Shown: positions 50,387 to 59,667 of the stretch, in pieces
Numbering within the stretch: position 1 is the first letter of the stretch
Layout: every line of letters begins with the position of its first letter
Source: Oscillospiraceae bacterium
GTDB taxonomy: Bacteria; Bacillota; Clostridia; Oscillospirales; Acutalibacteraceae
Direction: 5' to 3'
Assembly: GCA_015066225.1 (NCBI GenBank)
Contig: SVOT01000003.1
Coordinates: forward strand, 118,150-182,149
Length of the DNA: 64,000 nt
Notes under the pieces: model-generated
The model's input: only the letters and a program-made list of their open reading frames with translations
What the model was told of the DNA's origin: nothing
Databases searched by the model: none
Translations under genes and position numbers: made by a program

Positions 50387-53300
50387 TTATTTGAATTTTA
50401 TTTTAAATGTTTTGATTTCGAAGGGCTTGAAAACTGTTGTAAGTGCATTGCCTGCAAACTCAACGGCTTCATCCTCTTCCTCCATAAGGTTACATTCTGT
50501 TGCAGAAAGAATTTCGTCGCAGAACGTAAGCACAGCGGGAGTTTTGCTGTTCCACGTTTCGTATGCACGAACAATGATAGCGTCACTATCCTCTGCAATC
50601 TTAACGGTTTCAATAACAACATTTTCCTTGTCACACTCAACAAGTGAATACTCGCTGTTCTTTGTGCCCGCCTGTGCTTTAACGGGTACGGCATAAAGCG
50701 GATAGTTCACATTATATGCCTCTTTAACAACAGAGGAGTTGTGAACGCTGTTTTCGTGGGGATAGATTGAGAAGGTGAAGGAATGGAATTCCCTGTCCTG
50801 AATTGTGTTGGGTCTTGTTGCGCAACGGAAAAGTGTGGGACGGATTCTGCCGTTTTTCACATCACAGCCATATTTGCAATCGTTGAGGATTGAAAGACCG
50901 AAGCTGTTGTCTGAAAGGTCAACCCATTTATGCATTGATTCTTCAAACTGCGCAAATTCCCAGGTGGTGTTGGTTGTTGTTGAACGCTCAACGTTACCGA
51001 ACTGAATATCGAAGGTTGCTTTTGTGGTGTTTACGTCAACGGGGTAATCCGCCTTGAGAACAACGTGGTCCTCGTGCCAGTCTGCCTCGTAATCAACGTC
51101 GATTCTTTCAAGCTCGTTATAAACGCAATAGTATTCTGTAAAGGTTGAATCACGGAATTCTCTTTCAACCTTATAGACGGCTCTGACTGCGCCCAACTCA
51201 ATAAGCTCCGCTTTTTTGAAATCAAGCTCCCAGCTCTTTTCGTCAAAATAGCATTTGATATCCCACGCCTCGTGATTGTGGGGTCTGTCCTGGTAAGCGA
51301 TAACCTTGCCCACAGTCTGCCCGTCCGGGGCAACGCTTCTGCCGGATTTTTTGTGAACGAGCTTCTGAATGTTGAAGTCGCTGTTGAATTCAATATCGAA
51401 ATATGGTGTTGAAGCCCTGTCACGCTCTGCATTGACGCTGTCGAAAACAGAGGGAAGACACTTTCTTACGGTGTAGCTTGCATAGCCCTTTGAGGGAACG
51501 TCTGCAACAAACACCATTTTGCCGTCAAAGGTGCGCTGATATGCAACCTCCTTGCCATCCTTTGTAAACAAAGCAAATGCTTCGTCGCAGGGGATGTCGC
51601 AGATTACGGCATCGTGACGGTTGAAGCCTGTTGTGTTGAAAACGACAATGCTGTCTTCACTGAGATTGATTTCACTGATAAGAGCACCCTGTGCCTCACC
51701 TGCCATTTTGCAGCCCGCTTCAAGAACCTTCTCGTAATCCGCCTTGCTATCCTCATAAACCTGAGCAATAGATGAGCCGGGAAGAATATCGTGGAACTGG
51801 TTGAGAAGAATCAGCTTCCAGTTTTCGAGAAGCTCGTCCTTGGGATATTTAAAGCCGATTTCTTTATTTGCAATAGCCGAAAGAGTTTCAACGTCGTGGT
51901 AAAGACATTCGCTCTTGCGGTTATATTTTTTGTTTCTCGCCTGGCTTGTGAGTGTGCCGCGGTGGAATTCAAGGTACAATTCACCGCACCAGGTAGGAAG
52001 ACGCTTGTTACCTGTTACCTTTTTATCTAAATCCTCAAAGAAATCTCTTGAGAATGCCTGCTTAACAACGGGACAGCCCTGAATACCCTTTTCCATTCGT
52101 CTGCCATATTCAAGCATTTCAACCGTGGGGCCGCCGCCACCGTCACCCCAACCGTAGGACATAAGGTAATCCTTGTTGAGGTCCTTTTGTGAATAGCGCT
52201 TGTAGCCACCAAGAACGTAAAGAGGTCTGAGCTTGCTGTTGTAGGTGGTCTGCCAATTTTTTCTTTCGTCAACCGTAACGTGGCAGGAGGGCGGGAAGTG
52301 TGAGAGCACCTCTGTGCCGTCGATGCCGCGCCACATAAATGTATCATAAGGGAATTTGTTATATTCATTCCAACTGATTTTTGTTGTCATAAAATATTTC
52401 ATTCCGCTTTTTTTGATAAGCTGCGGAATAGCCGCAGAATAGCCGAATACATCGGGCAGCCACATAATTTTGTTATCAACGCCGAACTCATCACGGAAGA
52501 AGCGTTTGCCAACCATAAACTGTCTTACAAGGGCTTCACCGGAGGCAACGTTTGTATCCGCCTCAACCCACATTGCGCCCTCGGGCTCCCATCTGCCCTC
52601 TTTGACACGTTTTTTGATTTCTTCAAAAACCTCGGGGTAATCCTGCTTGACGTAGTCATAAAGCTGAGCCTGTGAGGACATAAATTTATACTCGGGGTAT
52701 TCCTCCATAAGCTTGAGAACAGTTGAGAATGAACGGCAAGCCTTTTCTCTTGACTGACGAAGACGCCACAGCCAGGCAACGTCGATATGGGTGTGGCCGA
52801 TTGCCCAACAGGTTGCCTCCTCAAACCTGCCGTAGAGGTTTTTATCAAGGTATTCTGACGCCGCAACAGCGGATTTATGGAAAGCATCACGGTCGTTTGT
52901 GTCAATATCAAGAATGTTGCAGGCCTCGTTAAGGGCTTTGATTATGTTAACACGTGCATCGCTGTCCTCACCGTGATATTTTGCAACCTTGAGAGGTGTG
53001 AGAATATCAAAATATGTAGCAAAAGCAATGTCGTCGAAAGCCTGCAGGCTTGCACCGAGCTGAATCTGACCCTTCCACTCCCAATCGTCGGAATAGGCGT
53101 TTATGTAGATTTCAAGCTCCTCACCACCCTCTGCACAGGGTGTAACGGTTACGTATTGGTGGTTGCTGTCGCCACCCTGAACAACCTTGCCGTTTATATA
53201 GATAATAAACTGCGGGTTAACCTCGTTATTCCACGCTCTTGCATAGGGTCTGAGGGTGTAGATAACGTGCTGACCCTTGAACTCCTCGGGGATTGTAACA

Positions 53301-53548
53301 GTCTGCTTAAACCAGCAATAGCACTCACGGTAGCCCCAAAAATCCTTGTTGGCTTTGAAGGGCACCCACTCGCCCTCATCCTTTTGGTCAAAGGTATATT
53401 GACCGTCTTTGAACATAAAGTCGCCGGTATCAACGCTGTCGATAATAACGAATTTTGAATACATATCGTTAAGAATCTGATTGATGCGACCGCTCAGCAT
53501 ATATCTTTCACTGTTTTTGTCGTGAAAATCAATTTCAAAATGAGCCAT
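50387..53548 (-). CDS. GH38 alpha-mannosidase
   Basis: About 1053 residues from ATG 53548 (GAGGT about 8 bases upstream); a longer frame from 53632 covers the promoter and is not used. An N-terminal beta-sandwich is followed by the GH38 barrel: zinc-site HTHIDVAWLWRLRQSREK, EGRWEPEGAMWVEADTN, and the nucleophile aspartate in MWLPDVFGYSAAIP, then the helical bundle (HRGTLTSQARNKK, NQFHDILPGSSI) and the C-terminal beta domains. No signal peptide: it trims imported mannosides or N-glycan fragments in the cytoplasm. The 1,050-residue size is the long bacterial/vacuolar type. Confidence 0.95.
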   Translation of the reverse strand: MAHFEIDFHDKNSERYMLSGRINQILNDMYSKFVIIDSVDTGDFMFKDGQYTFDQKDEGEWVPFKANKDFWGYRECYCWFKQTVTIPEEFKGQHVIYTLRPYARAWNNEVNPQFIIYINGKVVQGGDSNHQYVTVTPCAEGGEELEIYINAYSDDWEWKGQIQLGASLQAFDDIAFATYFDILTPLKVAKYHGEDSDARVNIIKALNEACNILDIDTNDRDAFHKSAVAASEYLDKNLYGRFEEATCWAIGHTHIDVAWLWRLRQSREKACRSFSTVLKLMEEYPEYKFMSSQAQLYDYVKQDYPEVFEEIKKRVKEGRWEPEGAMWVEADTNVASGEALVRQFMVGKRFFRDEFGVDNKIMWLPDVFGYSAAIPQLIKKSGMKYFMTTKISWNEYNKFPYDTFMWRGIDGTEVLSHFPPSCHVTVDERKNWQTTYNSKLRPLYVLGGYKRYSQKDLNKDYLMSYGWGDGGGGPTVEMLEYGRRMEKGIQGCPVVKQAFSRDFFEDLDKKVTGNKRLPTWCGELYLEFHRGTLTSQARNKKYNRKSECLYHDVETLSAIANKEIGFKYPKDELLENWKLILLNQFHDILPGSSIAQVYEDSKADYEKVLEAGCKMAGEAQGALISEINLSEDSIVVFNTTGFNRHDAVICDIPCDEAFALFTKDGKEVAYQRTFDGKMVFVADVPSKGYASYTVRKCLPSVFDSVNAERDRASTPYFDIEFNSDFNIQKLVHKKSGRSVAPDGQTVGKVIAYQDRPHNHEAWDIKCYFDEKSWELDFKKAELIELGAVRAVYKVEREFRDSTFTEYYCVYNELERIDVDYEADWHEDHVVLKADYPVDVNTTKATFDIQFGNVERSTTTNTTWEFAQFEESMHKWVDLSDNSFGLSILNDCKYGCDVKNGRIRPTLFRCATRPNTIQDREFHSFTFSIYPHENSVHNSSVVKEAYNVNYPLYAVPVKAQAGTKNSEYSLVECDKENVVIETVKIAEDSDAIIVRAYETWNSKTPAVLTFCDEILSATECNLMEEEDEAVEFAGNALTTVFKPFEIKTFKIKFK

Positions 53549-53583
53549 AAACTTAACCTCGCTGAAAACTTTTGAATAGGTCA

Positions 53584-53612
53584 ATAATATCACACTATAT
53601 GTTGTTTTACAA
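53584..53612 (-). promoter_or_regulatory. Promoter of the alpha-mannosidase operon
   Basis: Minus strand TTGTAA (53612-53607), 17 bases, TATTAT (53589-53584), about 36 bases before the ATG. Confidence 0.65.
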
Positions 53613-53657
53613 TAATTTAATTGAAAAAACAAGGTCGAAAATAGTTACTTTTTATAG

Positions 53658-53686
53658 TTGACAACCGGTGAAATAAAGAATAAAAT
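53658..53686 (+). promoter_or_regulatory. Promoter of guaB
   Basis: TTGACA (53658-53663), 17 bases, TAAAAT (53681-53686); AAAGGAG at 53706-53712 sets the start at 53721. Confidence 0.75.
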
Positions 53687-53720
53687 AAAGGGTAATAATT
53701 TACACAAAGGAGCGAATAAT

Positions 53721-55226
53721 ATGGCACATTATTGTAACGAGCCTTCAAGAACATTCAGCGAATATTTGCTTATCCCCGGTTACACAGGTCCCGATTGCAT
53801 CCCCGCAAACGTCAGCCTCAAAACCCCTCTTTGCAAATTTAAAAAGGGTGAAGAATCACCTATCACATTGAACATCCCCATGGTTTCTGCTATTATGCAG
53901 TCCGTTTCAAACGACACACTCGCTATTGCTCTTGCGAAGGAAGGCGGCATTTCTTTCATCTATGGCTCACAGTCTATCGAAGATGAGGCAGCTATGGTAG
54001 CAAGGGTCAAAAGCTACAAAGCAGGCTTCGTGCTCAGCGATTCAAACCTTTGTCCCGATAACACTCTTTCAGACGTTGTTGAGCTTTACGACCGTCTCGG
54101 TCACTCCACAATGGCTGTTACAGACGACGGCTCAGCAAACGGCAAGCTTCTCGGCGTTGTTACAAGCCGCGATTACAGAATCAGCCGTATGCCCCTTGAC
54201 CTCAAGGTTTCTGAATTTATGACTCCTTTGGACAAGCTCATTACAGCCCCCGCTTCAACATCTCTTAAAGAAGCCAACGACATCATCTGGGAAAACAAGC
54301 TCAACTCCCTCCCCATTGTTGATGACAACGGCAAGCTTATGTATTTTGTTTTCCGCAAGGACTATTCTCAGCACAAGGAAAATCCCCAGGAAATCCTCGA
54401 TGAGCACAAGCGCTATATGGTAGGTGCAGGTATCAACACCCGTGACTACGCTGAGCGTGTTCCCGCACTTGTTGACGCCGGTGCAGACGTTCTTTGCATC
54501 GACTCCTCCGAGGGCTACACAGAATGGCAGAAGCGAACAATCGCTTTTATACGTGAAAAATACGGCGACACAGTCAAGGTCGGCGCAGGCAACGTTGTTG
54601 ACCGTGACGGCTTCCGTTTCCTTGCTGAGGCAGGTGCAGACTTCGTCAAGGTCGGTATCGGTGGCGGTTCAATCTGCATCACCCGTGAAACAAAGGGTAT
54701 CGGCAGAGGCCAGGCAACCGCTCTTATTGAGGTTGCTGCAGCACGTGATGAATACTTTGAGGAAACAGGCGTTTACGTTCCGATTTGCTCCGACGGCGGT
54801 ATCGTTCACGACTACCATATGACTCTCGCTCTTGCAATGGGTGCAGACTTTATGATGCTCGGCAGATATTTTGCAAGATTCGACGAAAGCCCCACACCCA
54901 AGCTCAACATCAACGGCACATACGTTAAAGAATATTGGGGTGAAGGCTCCAACAGAGCAAGAAACTGGCAGAGATATGACCTTGGCGGTTCTTCAAAGCT
55001 CTCCTTTGAGGAGGGTGTTGACTCTTACGTAACATATGCAGGCTCACTCCACGACAACGTTACAAAGAGCCTTTACAAGGTTAAATCAACAATGTGCAAC
55101 TGCGGCGTTGTTACAATCCCCGACCTTCAGAGAGATGCAAAGCTCACTCTCGTTTCTGCAACAAGTATTGTTGAGGGCGGCGCACACGACGTTACACTTA
55201 AAACAAGCACAGGAAACATCAGATAA
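53721..55226 (+). CDS. guaB: IMP dehydrogenase of the Tritrichomonas foetus type
   Basis: 501 residues from ATG 53721. It oxidises IMP to XMP with NAD+, the committed step to GMP. The N-terminal barrel half ([30 protein letters not shown]), a CBS pair at about 100-215 ([27 protein letters not shown]) and the catalytic loop [10 protein letters not shown] follow in order. The active-site cysteine falls at residue 319, the number used for the T. foetus enzyme, and long stretches match what I recall of that protein (for example [16 protein letters not shown] and EEGVDSYV). Typical bacterial GuaB proteins are clearly different at the N-terminus and flap. Single gene with its own terminator. Confidence 0.95.
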   Translation: MAHYCNEPSRTFSEYLLIPGYTGPDCIPANVSLKTPLCKFKKGEESPITLNIPMVSAIMQSVSNDTLAIALAKEGGISFIYGSQSIEDEAAMVARVKSYKAGFVLSDSNLCPDNTLSDVVELYDRLGHSTMAVTDDGSANGKLLGVVTSRDYRISRMPLDLKVSEFMTPLDKLITAPASTSLKEANDIIWENKLNSLPIVDDNGKLMYFVFRKDYSQHKENPQEILDEHKRYMVGAGINTRDYAERVPALVDAGADVLCIDSSEGYTEWQKRTIAFIREKYGDTVKVGAGNVVDRDGFRFLAEAGADFVKVGIGGGSICITRETKGIGRGQATALIEVAAARDEYFEETGVYVPICSDGGIVHDYHMTLALAMGADFMMLGRYFARFDESPTPKLNINGTYVKEYWGEGSNRARNWQRYDLGGSSKLSFEEGVDSYVTYAGSLHDNVTKSLYKVKSTMCNCGVVTIPDLQRDAKLTLVSATSIVEGGAHDVTLKTSTGNIR

Positions 55227-55231
55227 TTTTA

Positions 55232-55262
55232 AAAAGAACGGTCTCTTGACCGTTCTTTTTTT
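55232..55262 (+). terminator. Terminator of guaB
   Basis: AAAAGAACGGTC / GACCGTTCTTTT with a TCTT loop, followed by TTTT. Confidence 0.88.
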
Positions 55263-55676
55263 AGTTGCAAGTGGCAAATGGCAAGTGGCAAGTTTCGGGG
55301 CACTGCGTGCCGATTATATTAATTTGTTGCGGCATTGCGAAGCCTATCATCCCTGTTTGCCAACGGCAAATAGGGAGGGGGCAAGGAACACGACCGCCGC
55401 CAGTGGCGGATGAAGGGAGTGTGAGTTGGCGTAGCGGTCAAAATTCTGTGAAGCGAACAGCGAACAAAGAATTTTGGGCACCGCAAGAGGACACATAACA
55501 TTGTTTTCTATAAGAATAAAGTTTCAAGCGTGGATTAAAATCAAATTGCGGGGTGGTGGGTCGCCCCCTTACGGTCACTCTTCGCTGATTAAACGAATAT
55601 TTTAGGGACGGTCTTGACCCGCCCGTTTGTGTATTCGATTTCTGCGGGACGGTCAAGACCGTCCCCTACTTCTTCA
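55261..55676. repeat. Mosaic intergenic repeat block 4
   Basis: No gene. In order: inverted AGTTGCAAGTGGCA words with TTTCGGGGCACTGCG and ATTATATTAATTTGTTG (55263-55328), GCGAAGCCTATCATCCCTGT (55335-55354), AATAGGGAGGGGGC (55369), GGTGGTGGGTCGCCCCCTTA with CTCTTCGCTGATTAAACGAAT (55552-55598, inverted relative to 21170-21215), and two GGGACGGTCTTGACC-type palindromes (55604-55672). The last part is the reverse complement of 63870-63942. Confidence 0.8.
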
Positions 55677-55699
55677 CTATTCACTCTTACCGCTTCATT

Positions 55700-55732
55700 A
55701 AAAAAGGCATCTGCTAAGCAGATGCCTTTTTT
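55700..55732. terminator. Terminator of the esterase gene
   Basis: AAAAAAGGCATCTGC / GCAGATGCCTTTTTT with a 3-base loop, overlapping the esterase stop on the minus strand. Confidence 0.85.
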
Positions 55733-56664
55733 CACACTTCAACTGTTTCTTCTGCGAAGAGTGTTTCAAGAAATGCGGCGGATTTCGCCATACATTCTTT
55801 TGCATATTTGTTTATTGTTGGTGTAAGGTGGAAGCAATGGTTATTTGTTATGCCTTTTACATGGTAATCGTCGTAATATGGCACAACAGCCTTGAGCTTT
55901 TCTGCCATAGGCTCGCCCTGACCCTGGCAGACGATATCATCATCTGCCCAGCAGATAAATGTTGAACACCATTTCTCGTTAACGAAGCTTGCCGGTGAAA
56001 GATACGGAAAATATTCATACTCGCTGATATTTGACATATCTTTTTTCAAGTCAAAATCGATAAGCATTTTTGCCGTTGTTGGTATGACGCCGAAAAGCGT
56101 TGTTCCTTTAAGAAGAACGTCAAGGTCATAAATACCGCACATCAGCATGAGCCCCTTGAAATTAACCTTTACCGCAGGGCAACCGACAGCCTCACGCATT
56201 GCGTCATCAAAACGCACAGCCGCAAGATATGCACAAACAAAGCCCCCCGCAGAGTCGCCTGTTAAAACGATGCTGTCAAGGTCAATGTTATATTCTTCAG
56301 CAAGAGTGGGCAGGAAATTCACCGCAAGAACAGGGTCAACCATCATCTCGGGATACTGTTTCTCCGGCGGCATTCTGTAGTTTGCACAGAATACAAAATA
56401 GCCCTTTTCAGCATAATATTCGCTGATTGAAACACGGTATTTTTTATCGCCCATAATAAAGCCGCCGCCGTGGAAATAAACAATAACGGGGTGCTTTTTG
56501 CCGTCGTTTAAAATTGATTTGTCAAAATAAAGGTCCCCTTTTGTGGTGGGGTGGTCTGAATAAGAAATGTCTTTAACGCAAGACACGTTTTTAAAATGCA
56601 CAGAATTTTGCAAGGGGTAACCGATAACATCGATAGCCTTGAAAACAAATTGCGCTTTATTCAT
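55732..56664 (-). CDS. Alpha/beta-hydrolase fold esterase (HSL/BD-FAE-like)
   Basis: 310 residues. The oxyanion motif HGGGFIMGDKKYR, nucleophile Ser in LTGDSAGGFVCAYLA near 148, a catalytic Asp region WADDDIVCQGQGE near 245 and His in TNNHCFHLTPT near 278. No signal peptide. The HGGG motif marks the hormone-sensitive lipase branch; sugar-ester deacetylation (acetyl-xylan or feruloyl type) or a short-chain esterase are both possible. Single gene. Confidence 0.88.
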   Translation of the reverse strand: MNKAQFVFKAIDVIGYPLQNSVHFKNVSCVKDISYSDHPTTKGDLYFDKSILNDGKKHPVIVYFHGGGFIMGDKKYRVSISEYYAEKGYFVFCANYRMPPEKQYPEMMVDPVLAVNFLPTLAEEYNIDLDSIVLTGDSAGGFVCAYLAAVRFDDAMREAVGCPAVKVNFKGLMLMCGIYDLDVLLKGTTLFGVIPTTAKMLIDFDLKKDMSNISEYEYFPYLSPASFVNEKWCSTFICWADDDIVCQGQGEPMAEKLKAVVPYYDDYHVKGITNNHCFHLTPTINKYAKECMAKSAAFLETLFAEETVEV

Positions 56665-56748
56665 AAAATCCCTTCTTTTCCATATTTAACCATATATCCA
56701 TTCTAGTACAATATATGGAAAATTTCAAGGACTTTTTCTTTTTCAGAA

Positions 56749-57468
56749 TTATTTTGGTGCAGTTTGTTTTTCGATGTCACGCTTCAGCTTCACTATTATC
56801 CTTTTTTCAAGGCGTGAAATGTAGCTTTGCGAAATACCAAGGGAGTCTGCCACCTCCTTCTGTGTGTGCTCCTTTTCGCCGTTCATACCAAAGCGCATAC
56901 TCATAATGAGCCTTTCTCTTTCCGACAGCTCCGCCATACAGGAATAAAGCACCCGCTTTTCATCCTCATATTCAAGATTATCGTTTATTTCAAGCCCGTC
57001 GCTCCCCATAACATCGGAGAGAAGAAGCTCGTTACCATCCCAATCAATGTTCAGCGGCTCGTCAAGAGAAATGTCAAGCCGTTGCTGATTCACCTTCCGA
57101 AGGTGCATCAGTATTTCGTTTTCGATACAGCGTGAAGCATAGGTTGCAAGCTTTATGTTTTTTTCGGGGTTAAAGGTGTTGACGGCTTTTATGAGCCCTA
57201 TTGTACCGATAGAAACCAAATCCTCAATATTCACCCCCGAGGATTCAAATTTTTTTGCAATATAAACCACAAGGCGAAGATTGTGCTCAATCAATTTATC
57301 TCTTGCTTTTTTTGAGCCGCCTTGCAAATCAAGGGTCATACTCTCCTCTTCATCCTTTGAAAGGGGCGGCGGTAAAATTTGCGGGCTGTTTATGTAGTGT
57401 ATTCTGTTCAGCTTTCCAGTCAGCTTTATTCTGAAAAGCATTAATCTTAGCTTCATTTTATTTCTCAT
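56749..57468 (-). CDS. sigE: Sporulation sigma factor SigE
   Basis: 239 residues from ATG 57468 (AAGGAGAG, about 7-base spacing). Region 2 reads [42 protein letters not shown] and [13 protein letters not shown]; region 4 has [22 protein letters not shown]. The N-terminal 25 or so residues form the hydrophobic pro-sequence ([16 protein letters not shown]) removed by SpoIIGA. It directs mother-cell transcription after septation. The gene overlaps the spoIIGA end. The usual next gene, sigG, is absent here; a different gene follows at 56664. Confidence 0.96.
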   Translation of the reverse strand: MRNKMKLRLMLFRIKLTGKLNRIHYINSPQILPPPLSKDEEESMTLDLQGGSKKARDKLIEHNLRLVVYIAKKFESSGVNIEDLVSIGTIGLIKAVNTFNPEKNIKLATYASRCIENEILMHLRKVNQQRLDISLDEPLNIDWDGNELLLSDVMGSDGLEINDNLEYEDEKRVLYSCMAELSERERLIMSMRFGMNGEKEHTQKEVADSLGISQSYISRLEKRIIVKLKRDIEKQTAPK

Positions 57469-58333
57469 AAGCACTCTCCTTCATAAGTATTCTGCTGTTT
57501 ATTATTGCTTCATATTCCCCGGTTGACAGCTTTTTCGGAGTCACCGCCACAAGGCAAAAAGCATTTTTTACATCTGTTTTATCTGAAAAAATATCCACCC
57601 TGTCGGGCAAAAACGCTTTAAGCATACCGTCGCCCGTTGCCGTTGAGCAGGGTATTATGCGGATTTTTCCCGAAAGGCTTTGGGGAACAAATGAAAAATC
57701 ACCTGACCCGAAAAACTCCGCCTCCTCGGGCGACAAAAGCGGCTTCACCGCCGAAAGCTCCGCAAGGATAACGGCTCTGCCGGTTACGGCATCACTCATA
57801 ACGTTGCCGGTATCCGAAAAGCCGAAGAACTCTGTTTTTATTTTTCTGAATTCAACACGCACCCGAAAAAGCTCGTTTTTAAAAGCACGCTTTTCAAGAA
57901 TATAGCTCGCTCCAAGAAACACGCCATAGATACTCACAACGCTACCGAGAAGATAAGAAAGACTGATGTCAAAATAAACAGTTCCGTTAACGAAAAGAAT
58001 GTTTGACGGCTCAACAAGGCAAAGTGCCAGCATCGCACCGCCGAAAAGGAGCGTCACACCGAAAAATAAAACACAGCATTTTAAATATGTGCGGATGTTT
58101 TTGGGCATAAAAGCGATTGCAACAATTATAAGCGCCGTTATAATTTTATAAAAAACAGAAAATACCGCACCACCGTCAAAAAAAACCACCAAGGAAAAAA
58201 TTCCGCCAAAAAAAGACGACAGTGCCACAAAATATTTATTTGTGGGTACCTTGCAAGCAACCCTTGTCGCAATAAGTGTTATGTACGTAACAAGAATATT
58301 GACCGACACAAGCACGTCGGCATAAATCACCAT
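57458..58333 (-). CDS. spoIIGA: Sigma-E processing aspartic protease SpoIIGA
   Basis: 291 residues from ATG 58333; a longer frame to 58447 crosses the promoter. Five membrane helices at the N-terminus ([22 protein letters not shown] onward) are followed by the soluble protease domain (about 150-291) with the catalytic [15 protein letters not shown] motif near residue 185. It sits in the septal membrane and cleaves pro-SigE when signalled by SpoIIR from the forespore. It overlaps sigE by 11 bases, as expected for the spoIIG operon. Confidence 0.94.
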   Translation of the reverse strand: MVIYADVLVSVNILVTYITLIATRVACKVPTNKYFVALSSFFGGIFSLVVFFDGGAVFSVFYKIITALIIVAIAFMPKNIRTYLKCCVLFFGVTLLFGGAMLALCLVEPSNILFVNGTVYFDISLSYLLGSVVSIYGVFLGASYILEKRAFKNELFRVRVEFRKIKTEFFGFSDTGNVMSDAVTGRAVILAELSAVKPLLSPEEAEFFGSGDFSFVPQSLSGKIRIIPCSTATGDGMLKAFLPDRVDIFSDKTDVKNAFCLVAVTPKKLSTGEYEAIINSRILMKESAYEK

Positions 58334-58355
58334 CTCTTCACCCCCCTGTATCCAT

Positions 58356-58389
58356 ATTATACATAAGGCAGAGTGAGAGGTTTGTCGTT
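58356..58389 (-). promoter_or_regulatory. spoIIG promoter with candidate Spo0A box
   Basis: Minus strand TATAAT at 58361-58356 with no good -35 at 17 bases. The Spo0A-box-like TTTGTCGTT (58381-58389) lies 19 bases further upstream, the kind of long-spaced, Spo0A-overlapped arrangement known for spoIIG in Bacillus. A second partial box GTTGTCAAC is at 58409-58401 (minus strand). Confidence 0.55.
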
Positions 58390-58401
58390 TAAAGTCGGCA
58401 G

Positions 58402-58429
58402 TTGACAACTTTTTTATATATGTTAAAAT
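58402..58429 (+). promoter_or_regulatory. Promoter of nagA
   Basis: TTGACA (58402-58407), 16 bases, TAAAAT (58424-58429). The -35 box overlaps a candidate Spo0A half-box of the divergent spoIIG promoter. Confidence 0.65.
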
Positions 58430-58462
58430 TATATATATATATTTCATTTACGGAGTGACTTT

Positions 58463-59626
58463 ATGACAGCTTTTATAAATGCAAAAATAGTGTTCCCCGA
58501 CAAAATTACAGAGGGCGCACTACTCATCGAAAACGGCAAAATCAAAGATATTGCAGCAACCTATGATGTTAAAGAATGCGACAAGGTTGTGGATTGCGGC
58601 GGCAGCTACCTTGCCCCCGGCTTTATTGACGCCCACGTTCACGGTGGCGGAAACAAAAGTGCCATGAGCGAAAACCCGCAGGACATTGTGGATATGGCAG
58701 AGGCACATCTGAAATTCGGCACAACATCAATTGTGCCAACCACTCTCGCCGCACCTATTGAACAGCTCAAAAAGGTTGTGCAGTCCATAAAAACAGCTTC
58801 AGAAAGAAGCAAGAGGGCAAACATTCTCGGCGTTCACCTTGAGGGTCCCTATCTCAACCTCAAATACAAGGGTGCCCAAAGCCCCGAAAACATTCTCAAC
58901 CCCGAAAAGGACTCCCCCGATGAGCTTCTTGATTTGTGGGATAAAATACTTATTATGGGTGCCGCACCTGAGGAGGAGGGCTGTCTTAGCCTTGGCGAAA
59001 AATTAAAGGAGCGTGGCATTGTGGCATCTGTCGCCCACTCCGCCGCATCCTTCGAGCAAGTGGAGGAGGCTGTGAAGCACGGCTACAGCGACGTTACCCA
59101 CATCTACAACGCTTGCACGTCGTGCTTTAAAACGGGTGTTTTCAGAACCGCGGGTGTTGTTGAGGCGGGGCTTGTGCTCGACGAATTGACAACGCAGACT
59201 ATTGCAGATTTACGTCACCTGCCCGCAGGTGTTCTCAGGCTCATTTACAAATCAAAGGGCGACAAGAAAATGTACCTTATAACAGACGGGCTTGAGTTTT
59301 CTGCAAGTGACGTCAAAGAAAACACAGTTTACACTCAGGAAAACGGCATGGCTGTTATTTATGAAGACGGCGTCATGAAGCTCGCCGACAGAAGCGCTCT
59401 TGCCGGAAGCGCCGCAACTCTCAGAGATTGCGTCAGAAATATGTATAAAGAAATCGGCGTGCCGCTTTACAGCGCTGTGAGAATGGCTACGCTCACCCCC
59501 GCCGAGGTTCTTGGCGTTGACAACCGAAAGGGCAAAATCGAAAAAGGCTACGATGCAGACCTCGTTATTTTCGATGATGATTTAAACATAAAATCGGTTA
59601 CAACAAACGGAAACGTAATATTTTAA
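58463..59626 (+). CDS. nagA: N-acetylglucosamine-6-phosphate deacetylase
   Basis: 387 residues, normal size. Amidohydrolase marks: PGFIDAHVHGGG near 52, the metal Glu in HLEGPYLNLKYKGAQ near 130, His in VAHSAA and THIYNACTS, and the catalytic Asp in LITDGLEFS near 275. It deacetylates GlcNAc-6-P to glucosamine-6-P during amino-sugar recycling. The segment usually reading KGAH has KGAQ, a common variation. No nagB adjoins it. It could recycle sugar from the two wall hydrolases encoded next on the other strand, though they are not co-transcribed. Confidence 0.94.
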   Translation: MTAFINAKIVFPDKITEGALLIENGKIKDIAATYDVKECDKVVDCGGSYLAPGFIDAHVHGGGNKSAMSENPQDIVDMAEAHLKFGTTSIVPTTLAAPIEQLKKVVQSIKTASERSKRANILGVHLEGPYLNLKYKGAQSPENILNPEKDSPDELLDLWDKILIMGAAPEEEGCLSLGEKLKERGIVASVAHSAASFEQVEEAVKHGYSDVTHIYNACTSCFKTGVFRTAGVVEAGLVLDELTTQTIADLRHLPAGVLRLIYKSKGDKKMYLITDGLEFSASDVKENTVYTQENGMAVIYEDGVMKLADRSALAGSAATLRDCVRNMYKEIGVPLYSAVRMATLTPAEVLGVDNRKGKIEKGYDADLVIFDDDLNIKSVTTNGNVIF

Positions 59627-59633
59627 AAGCAAA

Positions 59634-59661
59634 AAAGGTATCTCACAAATGAGATACCTTT
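59634..59661. terminator. Bidirectional terminator between nagA and the amidase gene
   Basis: AAAGGTATCTCA / TGAGATACCTTT with a 4-base loop and T-rich flanks on both strands. Confidence 0.85.
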
Positions 59662-59667
59662 AATTTT

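Noticed and set aside
55261..55700. Short frames in the intergenic block after guaB
   Set aside because: Composed of shuffled repeat modules shared with four other blocks; no ribosome sites.
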